The notes under the pieces: generated by a model
Databases searched by the model: none
Told to the model about the DNA's origin: nothing
The model's input: only the letters and a program-made list of their open reading frames with translations
Shown: in pieces, positions 23,674 through 31,471 of the stretch
Layout of the letters: every line of letters starts with the position of its first letter
Numbering within the stretch: the stretch's first letter is position 1
DNA from: Porphyromonadaceae bacterium
GTDB lineage: Bacteria; Bacteroidota; Bacteroidia; Bacteroidales; Dysgonomonadaceae
Assembly (NCBI GenBank): GCA_022840285.1
Contig: JALHIE010000029.1
Span: 1-36,163 of the forward strand
Direction of reading: 5' to 3'
DNA length: 36,163 nucleotides
Made by a program: the position numbers and the translations under genes

Positions 23674-24030
23674 TTGCTCCTCTTTAGCCTCCGTTTCTGT
23701 ATCCTGTGCCAGATCGGAAGCTGTGTCAACCTCTTTTTTAAAAGCTTGTTTTACCCGCTCAAAATCCTCTTTCCATGCTTCACCTACCTTAGAAAAAAAA
23801 CTAGCGGCACTTTCTTTCACCACATCCCACTTATTTTCAGCAACATCATCAAACTTTCCCAGTTTTTCTGAGAGTTCATCTTTCAGGCTTTTCAGCTTTT
23901 CTATTTGTTCGGCATACTCTTCTTTGGCATCTTCGGCAATGTTGCTGATACCTTGCTTCATTTCATCTATCTTCGCATCGAGCTGATCCAATATCTCCTG
24001 CGTTTTTTGTTTAAACTCCTGCTTGTTCAT
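23665..24030 (-). CDS. Small charged helical (coiled-coil) protein, unknown function
   Basis: Protein of 121 aa, almost entirely helical and highly charged, with no signal peptide. Heptad-like patterns run through QEILDQLDAKIDEMKQGI, YAEQIEKLKSLKDELSEKLGKF and SFFSKVGEAWKEDFERVKQAFKKEV, followed by an acidic, disordered-looking tail (DTETEAKEEQQA). The amphipathic style resembles apolipoprotein- or LEA-like stress proteins, but I recognise no named family. The gene is divergent from adk and convergent with ompH, sharing its terminator. The terminal AQA codons lie within the terminator palindrome, so RNA structure may constrain the C-terminus. Confidence 0.78.
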   Translation of the reverse strand: MNKQEFKQKTQEILDQLDAKIDEMKQGISNIAEDAKEEYAEQIEKLKSLKDELSEKLGKFDDVAENKWDVVKESAASFFSKVGEAWKEDFERVKQAFKKEVDTASDLAQDTETEAKEEQQA

Positions 24031-24117
24031 ACGCTATTTTTTAAAAATGTTTTCTGATATTAAAACAGATATCGCCCTAATTAAGTTCAAAACGATAAAT
24101 TAAAAGTAAAAAAACCT

Positions 24118-24125
24118 TATCTTTG
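24118..24125 (+). promoter_or_regulatory. Bacteroidetes -7 element for adk-obgE-pgeF
   Basis: TATCTTTG followed by CA matches TAnnTTTG, 26 bases before the adk ATG, giving a leader of about 20 bases. The upstream region is very AT-rich with no exact -33 motif. Confidence 0.5.
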
Positions 24126-24151
24126 CATTCTATATACTTACTGGCTTTTTT

Positions 24152-24730
24152 ATGTTAAACATCGTTATTTTTGGCGCTCCCGGTTCCGGAAAAGGAACAC
24201 AAAGTGATTTATTGATTGAGAAATACGGACTAAAACACGTATCTACCGGAGATATCTTGAGATTTGAAATAAAGGCAGGCTCAGCGTTAGGCAAAACAGC
24301 GGAACAGTACATTTCGAAAGGGCAGTTGGTTCCCGATGAGATCATGATCGAGATGCTGGAAGATCTGATCCGAAAAAACCTGGACAAAAAGGGGTTTATC
24401 TTCGATGGATTCCCCCGCACACTTCCTCAGGGGGAAGCCCTGGACAACAAGCTGAAGAAAAACGGATTAGACATCACCTCTGTGCTAAGCCTGGAGGTTA
24501 AGGACGAAGAGTTGATTGACAGGTTGTTGAAACGCGGGCAACTATCGGGCCGTTCCGATGACAACGGGCATACCATCAAGTCGCGGCTACACGTGTACCA
24601 CCAGCAAACAGAGCCGTTGAAAGAATATTACGCCAAACAAAACAAACTCGTATGCATACCCGGGGAGGGAGCTATCGAAGAAGTGTTTAACTCGATAGTA
24701 AAAGCGGTTGATAATCTTACGGGCGGATAA
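24152..24730 (+). CDS. adk: Adenylate kinase (short-lid form)
   Basis: Interconverts ATP and AMP with two ADP. Length is 192 aa. The P-loop GAPGSGKGT is at residues 8-16, with STGDILR (AMP binding) and the FDGFPRTLPQGEAL signature. The lid region is short (LLKRGQLSGRSDDNGHTIKSRL) and lacks the four zinc cysteines of long-lid forms. First gene of a three-gene + strand unit with obgE and pgeF; its stop is two bases from the obgE start. Confidence 0.96.
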   Translation: MLNIVIFGAPGSGKGTQSDLLIEKYGLKHVSTGDILRFEIKAGSALGKTAEQYISKGQLVPDEIMIEMLEDLIRKNLDKKGFIFDGFPRTLPQGEALDNKLKKNGLDITSVLSLEVKDEELIDRLLKRGQLSGRSDDNGHTIKSRLHVYHQQTEPLKEYYAKQNKLVCIPGEGAIEEVFNSIVKAVDNLTGG

Positions 24731-24731
24731 A

Positions 24732-25874
24732 ATGGCTGAAACAAATTTTGTTGATTATGTAAAAATCTTTTGCAGGTCGGGAAAGGGGGGACGAGGGTCA
24801 ACCCATTTCAGAAGAGAGAAATATATCCCAAAAGGCGGACCTGATGGAGGAAACGGTGGCGACGGAGGAAACATAATCTTACGCGGCAACCGTAACTATT
24901 GGACACTGCTTCATTTAAAATTTCAACGGCATATATTTGCAGGACACGGCGAAAGCGGATCAAGACGCAACAGTTCGGGCAAAAGAGGCGACAGTAAAAT
25001 CGTTGAAGTTCCGTGCGGGACCGTGGCCTATGACGCTCACACGGGAGAGTACCTGTGCGACATCACCGACGATGGACAAGAGGTCATTTTGCTCAAAGGC
25101 GGGCGCGGGGGATTGGGAAACACGAACTTCAAATCGCCAACCAACCAGGCACCGCGTTATTCTCAACCGGGAGAACCGTATGAAGAGAAATGGATTATTC
25201 TTGAATTGAAATTGCTCGCCGATGTGGGATTGGTTGGCTTTCCCAATGCAGGAAAATCAACGCTACTGTCGGTAGTATCTGCAGCGAAGCCGAAGATAGG
25301 CAATTATCCGTTCACCACGCTGGAGCCTAATTTGGGGATAGTAAGCTATCGCGAAGGGAGATCGTTCGTGATGGCCGATATTCCCGGCATCATCGAGGGT
25401 GCCAGCGAAGGGAAAGGGCTCGGGCTACGCTTTTTACGCCATATCGAAAGAAACTCGCTTCTGTTGTTTGTTGTACCTGCCGATGCCGAAAATATTCACG
25501 AGGAATACAACATCCTGTTGAATGAACTTACCGAATACAATCCCGAGCTACTTGACAAACACCGTGTTCTTGCGATCTCCAAAGCGGATATGCTGGACGA
25601 CGAGTTGATGCATGAAATCTCTTATGACTTACCGAAAATTCCTTATGTTTTCATATCCTCCATCACCGGATACGGGATTCCTGCCTTGAAAGATATTCTC
25701 TGGAGGGAGTTAAATTCAGAAGAAACCATCCCTGTTTCTGCATCGGGAGAGTCGCTCATTCACAGGCGCCTCGACGTTCAATCCCTGGAGTTTGAACCCG
25801 AAGAAGAGATGGTAGAGGATTTGGACGAAGAATACGGAGAGAAAGAAGAAAACTATTACGAAGAGGATTTTTAA
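24732..25874 (+). CDS. obgE: GTPase Obg/CgtA
   Basis: Ribosome-associated GTPase needed for large-subunit maturation, 380 aa. The Gly-rich Obg domain covers about residues 3-158 (KGGRGSTHFRREKYIPKGGPDGG, GGRGGLGNTNFKSPTNQAP). The G domain has G1 GFPNAGKST at about 169-177, the switch region NYPFTTLEPN, G3 DIPG at about 216-219, and a SKAD-type G4. The tail is strongly acidic (EEEMVEDLDEEYGEKEENYYEEDF), as in other Bacteroidetes Obg proteins. I chose the ATG at 24732; an earlier in-frame ATT-like extension lies inside adk. Confidence 0.96.
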   Translation: MAETNFVDYVKIFCRSGKGGRGSTHFRREKYIPKGGPDGGNGGDGGNIILRGNRNYWTLLHLKFQRHIFAGHGESGSRRNSSGKRGDSKIVEVPCGTVAYDAHTGEYLCDITDDGQEVILLKGGRGGLGNTNFKSPTNQAPRYSQPGEPYEEKWIILELKLLADVGLVGFPNAGKSTLLSVVSAAKPKIGNYPFTTLEPNLGIVSYREGRSFVMADIPGIIEGASEGKGLGLRFLRHIERNSLLLFVVPADAENIHEEYNILLNELTEYNPELLDKHRVLAISKADMLDDELMHEISYDLPKIPYVFISSITGYGIPALKDILWRELNSEETIPVSASGESLIHRRLDVQSLEFEPEEEMVEDLDEEYGEKEENYYEEDF

Positions 25875-25877
25875 ATT

Positions 25878-26690
25878 ATGTTTCGCCACCCCAATTATTC
25901 GAACCTGCTTTTCTTCAGAATTTTTGCCGATGAACAGCGGTTGCTCCATTTCTCCACCACGCGGGGAGGTGGCGTGAGCCGCGGAGAATTCCGGTCATTA
26001 AACCTGGGAAACTACTCCGATGATGATCCGCTGAATATTTTTGAAAACAGGTCCATCGTAGCCAGAAAGTTCTACAAAGAAGCCGATGATCTGATCACGC
26101 CGCATCAAACGCATGGCAACAGGGTACTGCTTATTGACGCTGATTTTCTGAATCTATCCAATACAGATAAAATAGAGAAGCTCTACGGATTCGATGCGTC
26201 CGTTACACAGGAAAAGGGCCACTTCCTGTGTGTTACCACTGCCGACTGTGTTCCGCTGTTGTTGTTCGACCGGAAAAACGGCGCTATCGGTGCCATTCAC
26301 GCCGGGTGGAAAGGGACCTCGGGGAGAATTGTTGACAAGACGCTCGTTGAAATGAAGAAAAACTTCGGAACCGAAACGCGGGACGTTCTCGCTGCTATTG
26401 GCCCGGCAATTGGTGTCGATAGTTACGAGGTGGGAAAAGAAGTCGAGGAAGAGTTTAAAAAAAACGGTTTTGATCTTGATAAGTCGACCTCTTATCGACA
26501 CCAATTATCCGGGAAGTTACATATCGATCTCAAGGAGATTAACCGGCAGGAGCTCATCAGGCTAGGCGTTCCCAAACGTCAAATAGAAAAAACGAAGTAC
26601 TGTACTTTCGGCAATAGCCGCTTGTTTTTCTCGGCCCGACGGCAATCGCTGCATACAGGAAGAATGCTTACCGGCATAATGCTTCGCTAA
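25878..26690 (+). CDS. pgeF: Purine nucleoside/peptidoglycan editing factor, YfiH (PgeF) family
   Basis: Multicopper-oxidase-like laccase-domain protein of 270 aa, cytoplasmic. Zinc-site residues are seen as PHQTHG (His79), TADC (Cys124) and AIHAGWKG (His141), with the C-terminal KYCTFGNSRLFFSARR block. Family members act as purine nucleoside phosphorylase/adenosine deaminase enzymes, and E. coli YfiH corrects L-Ser misincorporated into muropeptides. Which activity applies here is unknown. It is three bases after obgE and is followed by a strong hairpin. Confidence 0.92.
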   Translation: MFRHPNYSNLLFFRIFADEQRLLHFSTTRGGGVSRGEFRSLNLGNYSDDDPLNIFENRSIVARKFYKEADDLITPHQTHGNRVLLIDADFLNLSNTDKIEKLYGFDASVTQEKGHFLCVTTADCVPLLLFDRKNGAIGAIHAGWKGTSGRIVDKTLVEMKKNFGTETRDVLAAIGPAIGVDSYEVGKEVEEEFKKNGFDLDKSTSYRHQLSGKLHIDLKEINRQELIRLGVPKRQIEKTKYCTFGNSRLFFSARRQSLHTGRMLTGIMLR

Positions 26691-26705
26691 CGGAATACAA
26701 AGAAA

Positions 26706-26733
26706 ACAGCCGCCCGACTTCCCGGGCGGCTGT
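26706..26733. terminator. GC-rich hairpin terminator after pgeF
   Basis: An 11-base-pair perfect stem, ACAGCCGCCCG with CGGGCGGCTGT, and a six-base loop begin 16 bases after the pgeF stop and precede the convergent DUF2795 gene. The downstream T-run on the + strand is interrupted, and there is an A-rich run on the left that would serve the minus strand. Confidence 0.8.
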
Positions 26734-26755
26734 AAAATGTTGTTTTTGGAAAACA

Positions 26756-26977
26756 TCAATACTCATCTTCGTTAAAAAAGAAGTCCTCTTTACTGGGATA
26801 ATCGAGCCAGATGTCTTCAATGGTCTCAAAGACTTCCGTGTCATCCTCAATTTCCTGTAAATTCTCAATCACTTCAAGCGGGGCACCGGAACGTTGAGCA
26901 AAATCAATGAGCTCGTCTTTTGTTGCCGGCCAGGGAGCGTCTTCCAATTTAGAAGCTAATTCGAGTGTCCAATACAT
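26756..26977 (-). CDS. Small acidic DUF2795 family protein
   Basis: Protein of 73 aa, strongly acidic, with MYWTLELASKLEDAPWPATKDELIDFAQRSGAPLEVIENLQEIEDD and an aromatic/acidic tail ending KEDFFFNEDEY. This matches the DUF2795 proteins common in Bacteroidetes, whose function is unknown. A strong Shine-Dalgarno-like AAGGAG precedes the ATG, which is rare in this phylum, and a TATTTTTG promoter element lies about 40 bases upstream. It is therefore probably well expressed as its own unit. Confidence 0.85.
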   Translation of the reverse strand: MYWTLELASKLEDAPWPATKDELIDFAQRSGAPLEVIENLQEIEDDTEVFETIEDIWLDYPSKEDFFFNEDEY

Positions 26978-27016
26978 AATTATCTCCTTAGGGTTAGTTG
27001 TTTCATAAATTTAGCG

Positions 27017-27024
27017 CAAAAATA
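27017..27024 (-). promoter_or_regulatory. Bacteroidetes -7 element for the DUF2795 gene
   Basis: TATTTTTG followed by CG on the minus strand, 39 bases upstream of the DUF2795 ATG. Matches TAnnTTTG; the -33 region has only a T-rich stretch. Confidence 0.5.
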
Positions 27025-27046
27025 TACAAAAAAATCAGATATTATC

Positions 27047-27595
27047 CTATTCCCAGTATATTTCTTTTCCGGTCTTATTACTTTCGTATCGTGCCAGCAC
27101 GAAAAAGTAGTCTGACAACCGATTCAAGAAAATTAAAACAAAATCGGCTACCGGGAATTCTTCCGATACCCGGTAGATGTTTCGCTCCGCTCTTCGGGAA
27201 ACGGTACGGCAGATATGCGCACGCGCAGCAGCTTCGTTTCCTCCGGGAAGAACAAAACGGCTTAACCGGGGCAACGTGTGGTCTATCCGATCGATCTCCT
27301 TTTCAATTTTTTCAATGTCTTCAGGGACGATGATGCTGGCAGCTTTAGGGGGGATCAGCTCTGTTTCTGTTGCCAGGTAAGAGCCTACCGAAAAAAGTTT
27401 GTGCTGAAGAAAGGAAAGAAAGCGACTGGTCTCTTCGTCGATAATGGCGCAGTCCAACCAACCGATAAAACTGTTCAACTCGTCTATTGTTCCGTAAGCC
27501 TCTAACCGGACATGAGTTTTCTTCACCCGGGTGCCACCTACCAACGAAGTTTTGCCTTTATCTCCCGATTTTGTATATATAGTGCTTTTTTTCAT
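27047..27595 (-). CDS. Cob(I)alamin adenosyltransferase, PduO type
   Basis: Transfers the adenosyl group of ATP to reduced corrinoid to make adenosylcobalamin. Length is 182 aa from the ATG at 27595. An alternative ATG at 27607 adds four residues. Family motifs are IYTKSGDKGKTSLVGGTRVKK (ATP loop), YGTIDELNSFIG, FVLPGGNEAAARAHICRTVSRRAER (conserved Arg/Glu helix), and FLNRLSDYFFVLARYE. It implies use of B12-dependent enzymes such as methylmalonyl-CoA mutase elsewhere in the genome (inference). It is separated from the upstream MTase-like gene by 83 bases. Confidence 0.93.
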   Translation of the reverse strand: MKKSTIYTKSGDKGKTSLVGGTRVKKTHVRLEAYGTIDELNSFIGWLDCAIIDEETSRFLSFLQHKLFSVGSYLATETELIPPKAASIIVPEDIEKIEKEIDRIDHTLPRLSRFVLPGGNEAAARAHICRTVSRRAERNIYRVSEEFPVADFVLIFLNRLSDYFFVLARYESNKTGKEIYWE

Positions 27596-27678
27596 TCCCA
27601 AATTCATTTTAGATACCAGACACTTAGGCCGTCTTACAGTTAGTAATTTAGGCTTTATTTAATGTCTAATTGTTTTTT

Positions 27679-28305
27679 TTAAATCAGATAGTTTGCCTTG
27701 TGGTACGATTTTTTTAAAACGACAATACCGGTATCTTTCATATCGAAAGTGATCCTTGCCCTTTCATCTGCGACAATCGCATTCCAGAACCGTTTACCAC
27801 TACCCGATTTTATTCCCGCGATAACCCAGAAAGTATCGTTTGAACTCATCGACAGCAGGTTCTCCATATCAATAGGAAACCCGTTCAGGTAGACAAATAT
27901 TCCATCGTACGACTCAGAGAGGTCTATTTCATCGATAAACTCAACATGCCTGTTAAACATTGTATGCAAATTCCTGGCCAGCAACACGTTTTTCATCTCC
28001 GGATCAAAACAATGACAGACGGTATCCTTGGAAGCCGCACTTATGTAGAGCGTGTTCACCCCTTGCCCCGTATCCAGCTCGAGTATCTTACCGGGTTTAA
28101 AATACCTGACAAGCCTGTACGACAAGTGGTGTAGCTTCTTTTCGGTTGTCGCTATCTTATGGTCGCGCAAAATCTGATCTATATCCAAAAAAACCGTGTA
28201 CCCATATTCTTCGTGAATAACACGGGTGACAAAATCATACGCGAAAGGAGAATGGATACCGAATCCTTTTGCCTGTTTTTTCCGTTGAAGCCACTTGAAA
28301 AACAA
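27679..28305 (-). CDS. Class I SAM-methyltransferase-like protein with eroded active site
   Basis: Protein of 208 aa whose outline matches a Bacteroidetes family of SAM-dependent methyltransferase-like proteins (N-terminal AKGFGIHSPFAYDFVTRVI, C-terminal MKDTGIVVLKKSYHKANYLI). Motif I reads LELDTGQGVNTLYIS, with Asp in place of the usual first Gly. The positions where homologues carry acidic motifs appear as FVYLNG and IAGIKSG, so catalytic activity is doubtful. No ATG precedes the conserved N-terminus. The only standard start after the ispF stop is TTG at 28305, so translation may depend on ispF coupling (12-base gap). Confidence 0.75.
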   Translation of the reverse strand: MFFKWLQRKKQAKGFGIHSPFAYDFVTRVIHEEYGYTVFLDIDQILRDHKIATTEKKLHHLSYRLVRYFKPGKILELDTGQGVNTLYISAASKDTVCHCFDPEMKNVLLARNLHTMFNRHVEFIDEIDLSESYDGIFVYLNGFPIDMENLLSMSSNDTFWVIAGIKSGSGKRFWNAIVADERARITFDMKDTGIVVLKKSYHKANYLI

Positions 28306-28317
28306 AACCGGGAATAA

Positions 28318-28797
28318 TTAGAATTTATGAATCAACGCTACCGCATAGGCTGTTATACCTTCCTGCCGGCCAACAAATCCCATCTTTTCGGAGGTGGTGG
28401 CTTTGATGGAGATTACCTCGATATCTGTCTCCATTATTTCGCACAACGCCTTTTGCATCCTCGGAATATACGGGTTGATTTTGGGCGCTTCGGCACAGAT
28501 GGTCGTATCAATGTTACCAATCTCAAAACCTTTGTTTCGCAGCAGGGTAACACTTCTTTTCAGCAGGACTTTACTGTCGACACCGTAAAACTCCTCTGCC
28601 GTGTCGGGAAAATGAAAACCGATATCCCGCAGGTTGGCCGCACCAAGCAACGCATCACAAATGCTGTGAATCAACACATCAGCATCGGAATGACCCTGCA
28701 GGCCTTTTCCGAAGTCTATTTTTATTCCACCCAACCAGAGGTCCCTGCCCTCGACCAGGCGATGCATATCGTATCCAAAACCTACTCTTATCTTCAT
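28318..28797 (-). CDS. ispF: 2-C-methyl-D-erythritol 2,4-cyclodiphosphate synthase
   Basis: MEP-pathway isoprenoid enzyme, 159 aa. Metal ligands are Asp10 and His12 in GFGYDMHRL and His44 in DVLIHSICDALLGA. Further conserved parts are GHSDADV, DIGFHFPDT and the C-terminal KATTSEKMGFVGRQEGI. It supplies precursors also used by UppS in this window. It lies 15 bases after porV on the same strand. Confidence 0.96.
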   Translation of the reverse strand: MKIRVGFGYDMHRLVEGRDLWLGGIKIDFGKGLQGHSDADVLIHSICDALLGAANLRDIGFHFPDTAEEFYGVDSKVLLKRSVTLLRNKGFEIGNIDTTICAEAPKINPYIPRMQKALCEIMETDIEVISIKATTSEKMGFVGRQEGITAYAVALIHKF

Positions 28798-28812
28798 AGA
28801 AAAACTACCCGA

Positions 28813-29982
28813 TTACCGCAACAACTGCCTTACTCCATCGATATCAAAGCCCAACGACAAGCGCAATGTCTGATCCAATGGATTGGATTGAGCCGTTGAC
28901 ACCAGGTATGCTGCGTCAATCTGAAAAGCGGTTATTTTTAATCCGGCTCCAAAAGCAACATAACGGCGGTTACCCTTGTATTCGCTTTCGTGATAGTACC
29001 CCGTGCGGAGTGAGAACCGATTGTCGTAAAAATATTCTACCCCCAACGACCACATCACTTCCTGCATCTCTTCCCTGAATCCTCCGGGCGCATCACCAAA
29101 GGAGCTGAAAATACCTGCAACGGGAGAAATAGCTGAATAGTTCTGTACCCTTTCCGCCCTCTCCTCCTCGGTTTCTCCATCAACGGACAGCTGAGGAGTT
29201 GGAACCAGTAACTTATTGATATCTAAACTGATCGAGAAACTATTTTTATTGTCAACCGGCACTCCCAATGATGTCCCCAACCTCAGGTTTGCAGGCAAAA
29301 ACATGGATGTGTTACCACCGTCGTAAGATATCTTTGTCCCAATGTTTGAGACGTTAAAACCGAATCCCAACAATGCTTCCGAACGACCCAGGTTGAGGTA
29401 GGCCTCGTTATAACCGGAAATATCCGCAGAAAAAGCGTTGCCGGGCGTCGCGTCATCGCTTCCCGTAGAGTAATCTGCACGAATATACCGCAACGTAACC
29501 GCTCCTGAAAAGGTTTCGGAAAGCTTTCTCGAATAGGCCATATCGAAAGTAAATTCGTGGGGCGATACTGCCATCACGTAATCGGTGTTCTGGTCAAATA
29601 TATCAACGTCTCCCAGAGAAAAGTAACGGAGCGAAGCACTGATTGCATTCAGGTTTTCGCCTCCAAATTTCCAGAAGCCAGACAGGTATACCAAATCAAT
29701 ATCGTTTACCAGCTTACTGAGCCAGGGAGTATAGGAGATCGAAAATCCGGCATTGCCGGTGATAAAGGGATATTTGGCAGCATTCCAATACTGCGAATAG
29801 ATATCGGGCATGCTAGCAACACCTATATCGCCCATTCCGCCACCACGTGCATCGGGCGCAATCTGCAGTGAAGGCACTGCTACGGGAATCGGGTTATGTT
29901 GCTGGCTAACCGCTTTCCAGGGAAACAACATGGATATGCCTAAGAAACAAACGGCAGTGAAGAAACTTGATTTCGATCGCAT
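28813..29982 (-). CDS. porV: Type IX secretion outer-membrane protein PorV (LptO)
   Basis: FadL-like 14-strand barrel of 389 aa with signal peptide (about 1-27, ending AVSQQ). The family-diagnostic N-terminal segment is PSLQIAPDARGGGMGDIGVAS, followed by SQYWNAAKY and a C-terminal LDQTLRLSLGFDIDG. PorV shuttles type IX cargo from the Sov/SprA translocon to the PorU sortase for C-terminal signal removal and LPS attachment. Its usual neighbour porU is not in this window. The presence of a PorG-like gene at 18280 supports a type IX system in this organism. It has its own promoter-like element at 30012. Confidence 0.93.
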   Translation of the reverse strand: MRSKSSFFTAVCFLGISMLFPWKAVSQQHNPIPVAVPSLQIAPDARGGGMGDIGVASMPDIYSQYWNAAKYPFITGNAGFSISYTPWLSKLVNDIDLVYLSGFWKFGGENLNAISASLRYFSLGDVDIFDQNTDYVMAVSPHEFTFDMAYSRKLSETFSGAVTLRYIRADYSTGSDDATPGNAFSADISGYNEAYLNLGRSEALLGFGFNVSNIGTKISYDGGNTSMFLPANLRLGTSLGVPVDNKNSFSISLDINKLLVPTPQLSVDGETEEERAERVQNYSAISPVAGIFSSFGDAPGGFREEMQEVMWSLGVEYFYDNRFSLRTGYYHESEYKGNRRYVAFGAGLKITAFQIDAAYLVSTAQSNPLDQTLRLSLGFDIDGVRQLLR

Positions 29983-30011
29983 AAATCTGTATATCTCGTT
30001 TATTTTTTAAA

Positions 30012-30019
30012 CAAATATA
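30012..30019 (-). promoter_or_regulatory. Bacteroidetes -7 element for porV-ispF
   Basis: TATATTTG on the minus strand, 29 bases upstream of the porV ATG, in the 59-base gap after the FAH gene. It matches TAnnTTTG; no clear -33 element. Confidence 0.5.
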
Positions 30020-30041
30020 GTCTCTTTTTATTGTATTGGCG

Positions 30042-30656
30042 CTATTTAATTTTAAAATCGAGCAGCTTCTTATCCTCAATGTAGCCCTCCAGGCGGTCGT
30101 TGATGGATACACCTCCTATTCCGGCCGGAGTTCCGGTAAAAATAAGGTCTCCTATCTTAAGCGTAAAAAAGCGACTGATGTAAGCGATGATCTTATCGAA
30201 AGAGTATATCAGATCACGACTGTTCCCTTTCTGTACAGTATTTCCGTTGATATCGAGACGAAAATTTATGTTATTGATGTCCGGTATTTGCTTTTTGGAG
30301 ATAAACTCCCCTATTGGCGCAGCATTGTCAAAACTTTTGGCAATCTCCCAAGGCAGGCCCGATTCTTTTTGTTTTCGCTGCAAATCACGGGCGGTAAAAT
30401 CGATACCGACAGTAATTTCATCGTAATAACGGTAAGCAAACTTTTCGGCAATATTTTTCCCTAACCGGTTTATCCTTAGCACCAGCTCTGTTTCGTAGTG
30501 AACTTCGCTGGAGAAATCGGGTAAAAAAAACGGATTACCGTTACGAAGTAAAGCCGTATCCGGCTTCATGAAAATAACCGGTTCACTGGCCTCGAAAGTC
30601 CGCCTCATCTCCCGGTTATGCGAATCGTAATTTAAGCCGATAGCAAAAATTTTCAT
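30042..30656 (-). CDS. Fumarylacetoacetate hydrolase (FAH) family protein
   Basis: Cytoplasmic FAH-fold enzyme of 204 aa. Metal ligands appear in HYETELVLRI (Glu, Glu) and GIDFTARDLQ (Asp), with the C-terminal GDLIFTGTPAGIGGV hydrolase/decarboxylase motif. Members include acylpyruvases, oxaloacetate decarboxylases and hydratases; the exact substrate is not evident. I chose the ATG at 30656, because it gives the standard MKIFAIGLNYDSHN start and is preceded by an unusually strong GGAGGGG ribosome-binding site. A longer frame overlapping rex lacks family support. It lies five bases after rex. Confidence 0.9.
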   Translation of the reverse strand: MKIFAIGLNYDSHNREMRRTFEASEPVIFMKPDTALLRNGNPFFLPDFSSEVHYETELVLRINRLGKNIAEKFAYRYYDEITVGIDFTARDLQRKQKESGLPWEIAKSFDNAAPIGEFISKKQIPDINNINFRLDINGNTVQKGNSRDLIYSFDKIIAYISRFFTLKIGDLIFTGTPAGIGGVSINDRLEGYIEDKKLLDFKIK

Positions 30657-30661
30657 CGGTA

Positions 30662-31303
30662 CTACCCCTCCTTCACAAGCCGGTTGAACATAACTGCCAA
30701 GTGTGCGTAGAGCGATGTGTTTTGCAGCACAATCTGTTCGGGAACCCGAATACGAAAAGGAGTGAAGTTCCATATTGCCTGTATTCCTCCTGCAATCATA
30801 AAGTCGGCAACTTCCTGAGCAATATCGGGCGGAACCGTGAGGATACCTATCTGGGCATCAATCTTTTTGTTTATCGAAGCGAAATCGTCGGAATAAAACA
30901 CGGGAATATTGTTAATCTTTTGTCCGACGATGGATGAATCCACATCAAATCCGGCGTGTATTTTTAACCCGTATTGCTCTAAACCCGAATCGGAAAGCAA
31001 GGCGGCACCCAGACTGCCTACCCCGAAAAGCACGGCGGTGTGCATCTTCTTGAAACCTAAAAAGTCCTCCAGCACTTCTATCAGTTTATCAATATCATAC
31101 CCTACCCGTGTTTTTCCGCTCACATTGACATAAGAAAGATCTTTCGCAATTTGTGTGGCCGACACGTTGATTTTTTTAGCGATTTGTGTAGAAGATACTT
31201 TACCGTATCCTTGCTTTTTTAACAACTTAACGTAAGACAAATACCACGGCAGCCTTCGCAAAGCCGGTTCAGGGATTCTCGAATGATAGTTGTCGTGATT
31301 CAT
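30662..31303 (-). CDS. rex: Redox-sensing transcriptional repressor Rex
   Basis: NADH/NAD-responsive repressor of 213 aa. The N-terminal winged helix includes PEPALRRLPWYLSYVKLLKKQG and VSSTQIAKKINVSATQIAKDLSYVNVSG. The Rossmann domain starts at TAVLFGVGSLGAALL, and the C-terminal domain-swapped helix includes NTSLYAHLAVMFNRL. It normally represses fermentation and anaerobic respiration genes when NADH is low. I saw no convincing Rex operator in this window. The ATG at 31303 gives MNHDNYHSRIPEPALRRL. Co-transcribed with the FAH gene. Confidence 0.95.
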   Translation of the reverse strand: MNHDNYHSRIPEPALRRLPWYLSYVKLLKKQGYGKVSSTQIAKKINVSATQIAKDLSYVNVSGKTRVGYDIDKLIEVLEDFLGFKKMHTAVLFGVGSLGAALLSDSGLEQYGLKIHAGFDVDSSIVGQKINNIPVFYSDDFASINKKIDAQIGILTVPPDIAQEVADFMIAGGIQAIWNFTPFRIRVPEQIVLQNTSLYAHLAVMFNRLVKEG

Positions 31304-31471
31304 TGACAGATCTGTTTTTCCAGACGGATAATTGAAGAAAAAAGTCCGCAATATCAGACCAATCTACCCTTTTCCATTATAGACGGAGCGGCCCTGCGGA
31401 CCAACCCGATCGGAGACCCGGTAATGCCAGGCTACTGATGCTGGATAACGTTGGCATCCCGGTGCGAAACA
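31304..31471. other. Structured, GC-rich intergenic segment upstream of rex
   Basis: No coding sequence was found. The part from about 31385 to 31465 is much richer in G and C than other gaps here. It contains the 8-base palindrome CCGATCGG (31406-31413) and an imperfect hairpin with arms 31418-31429 and 31452-31462. It could be a leader, a small RNA, an operator region or relic DNA; I cannot decide. Confidence 0.4.
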
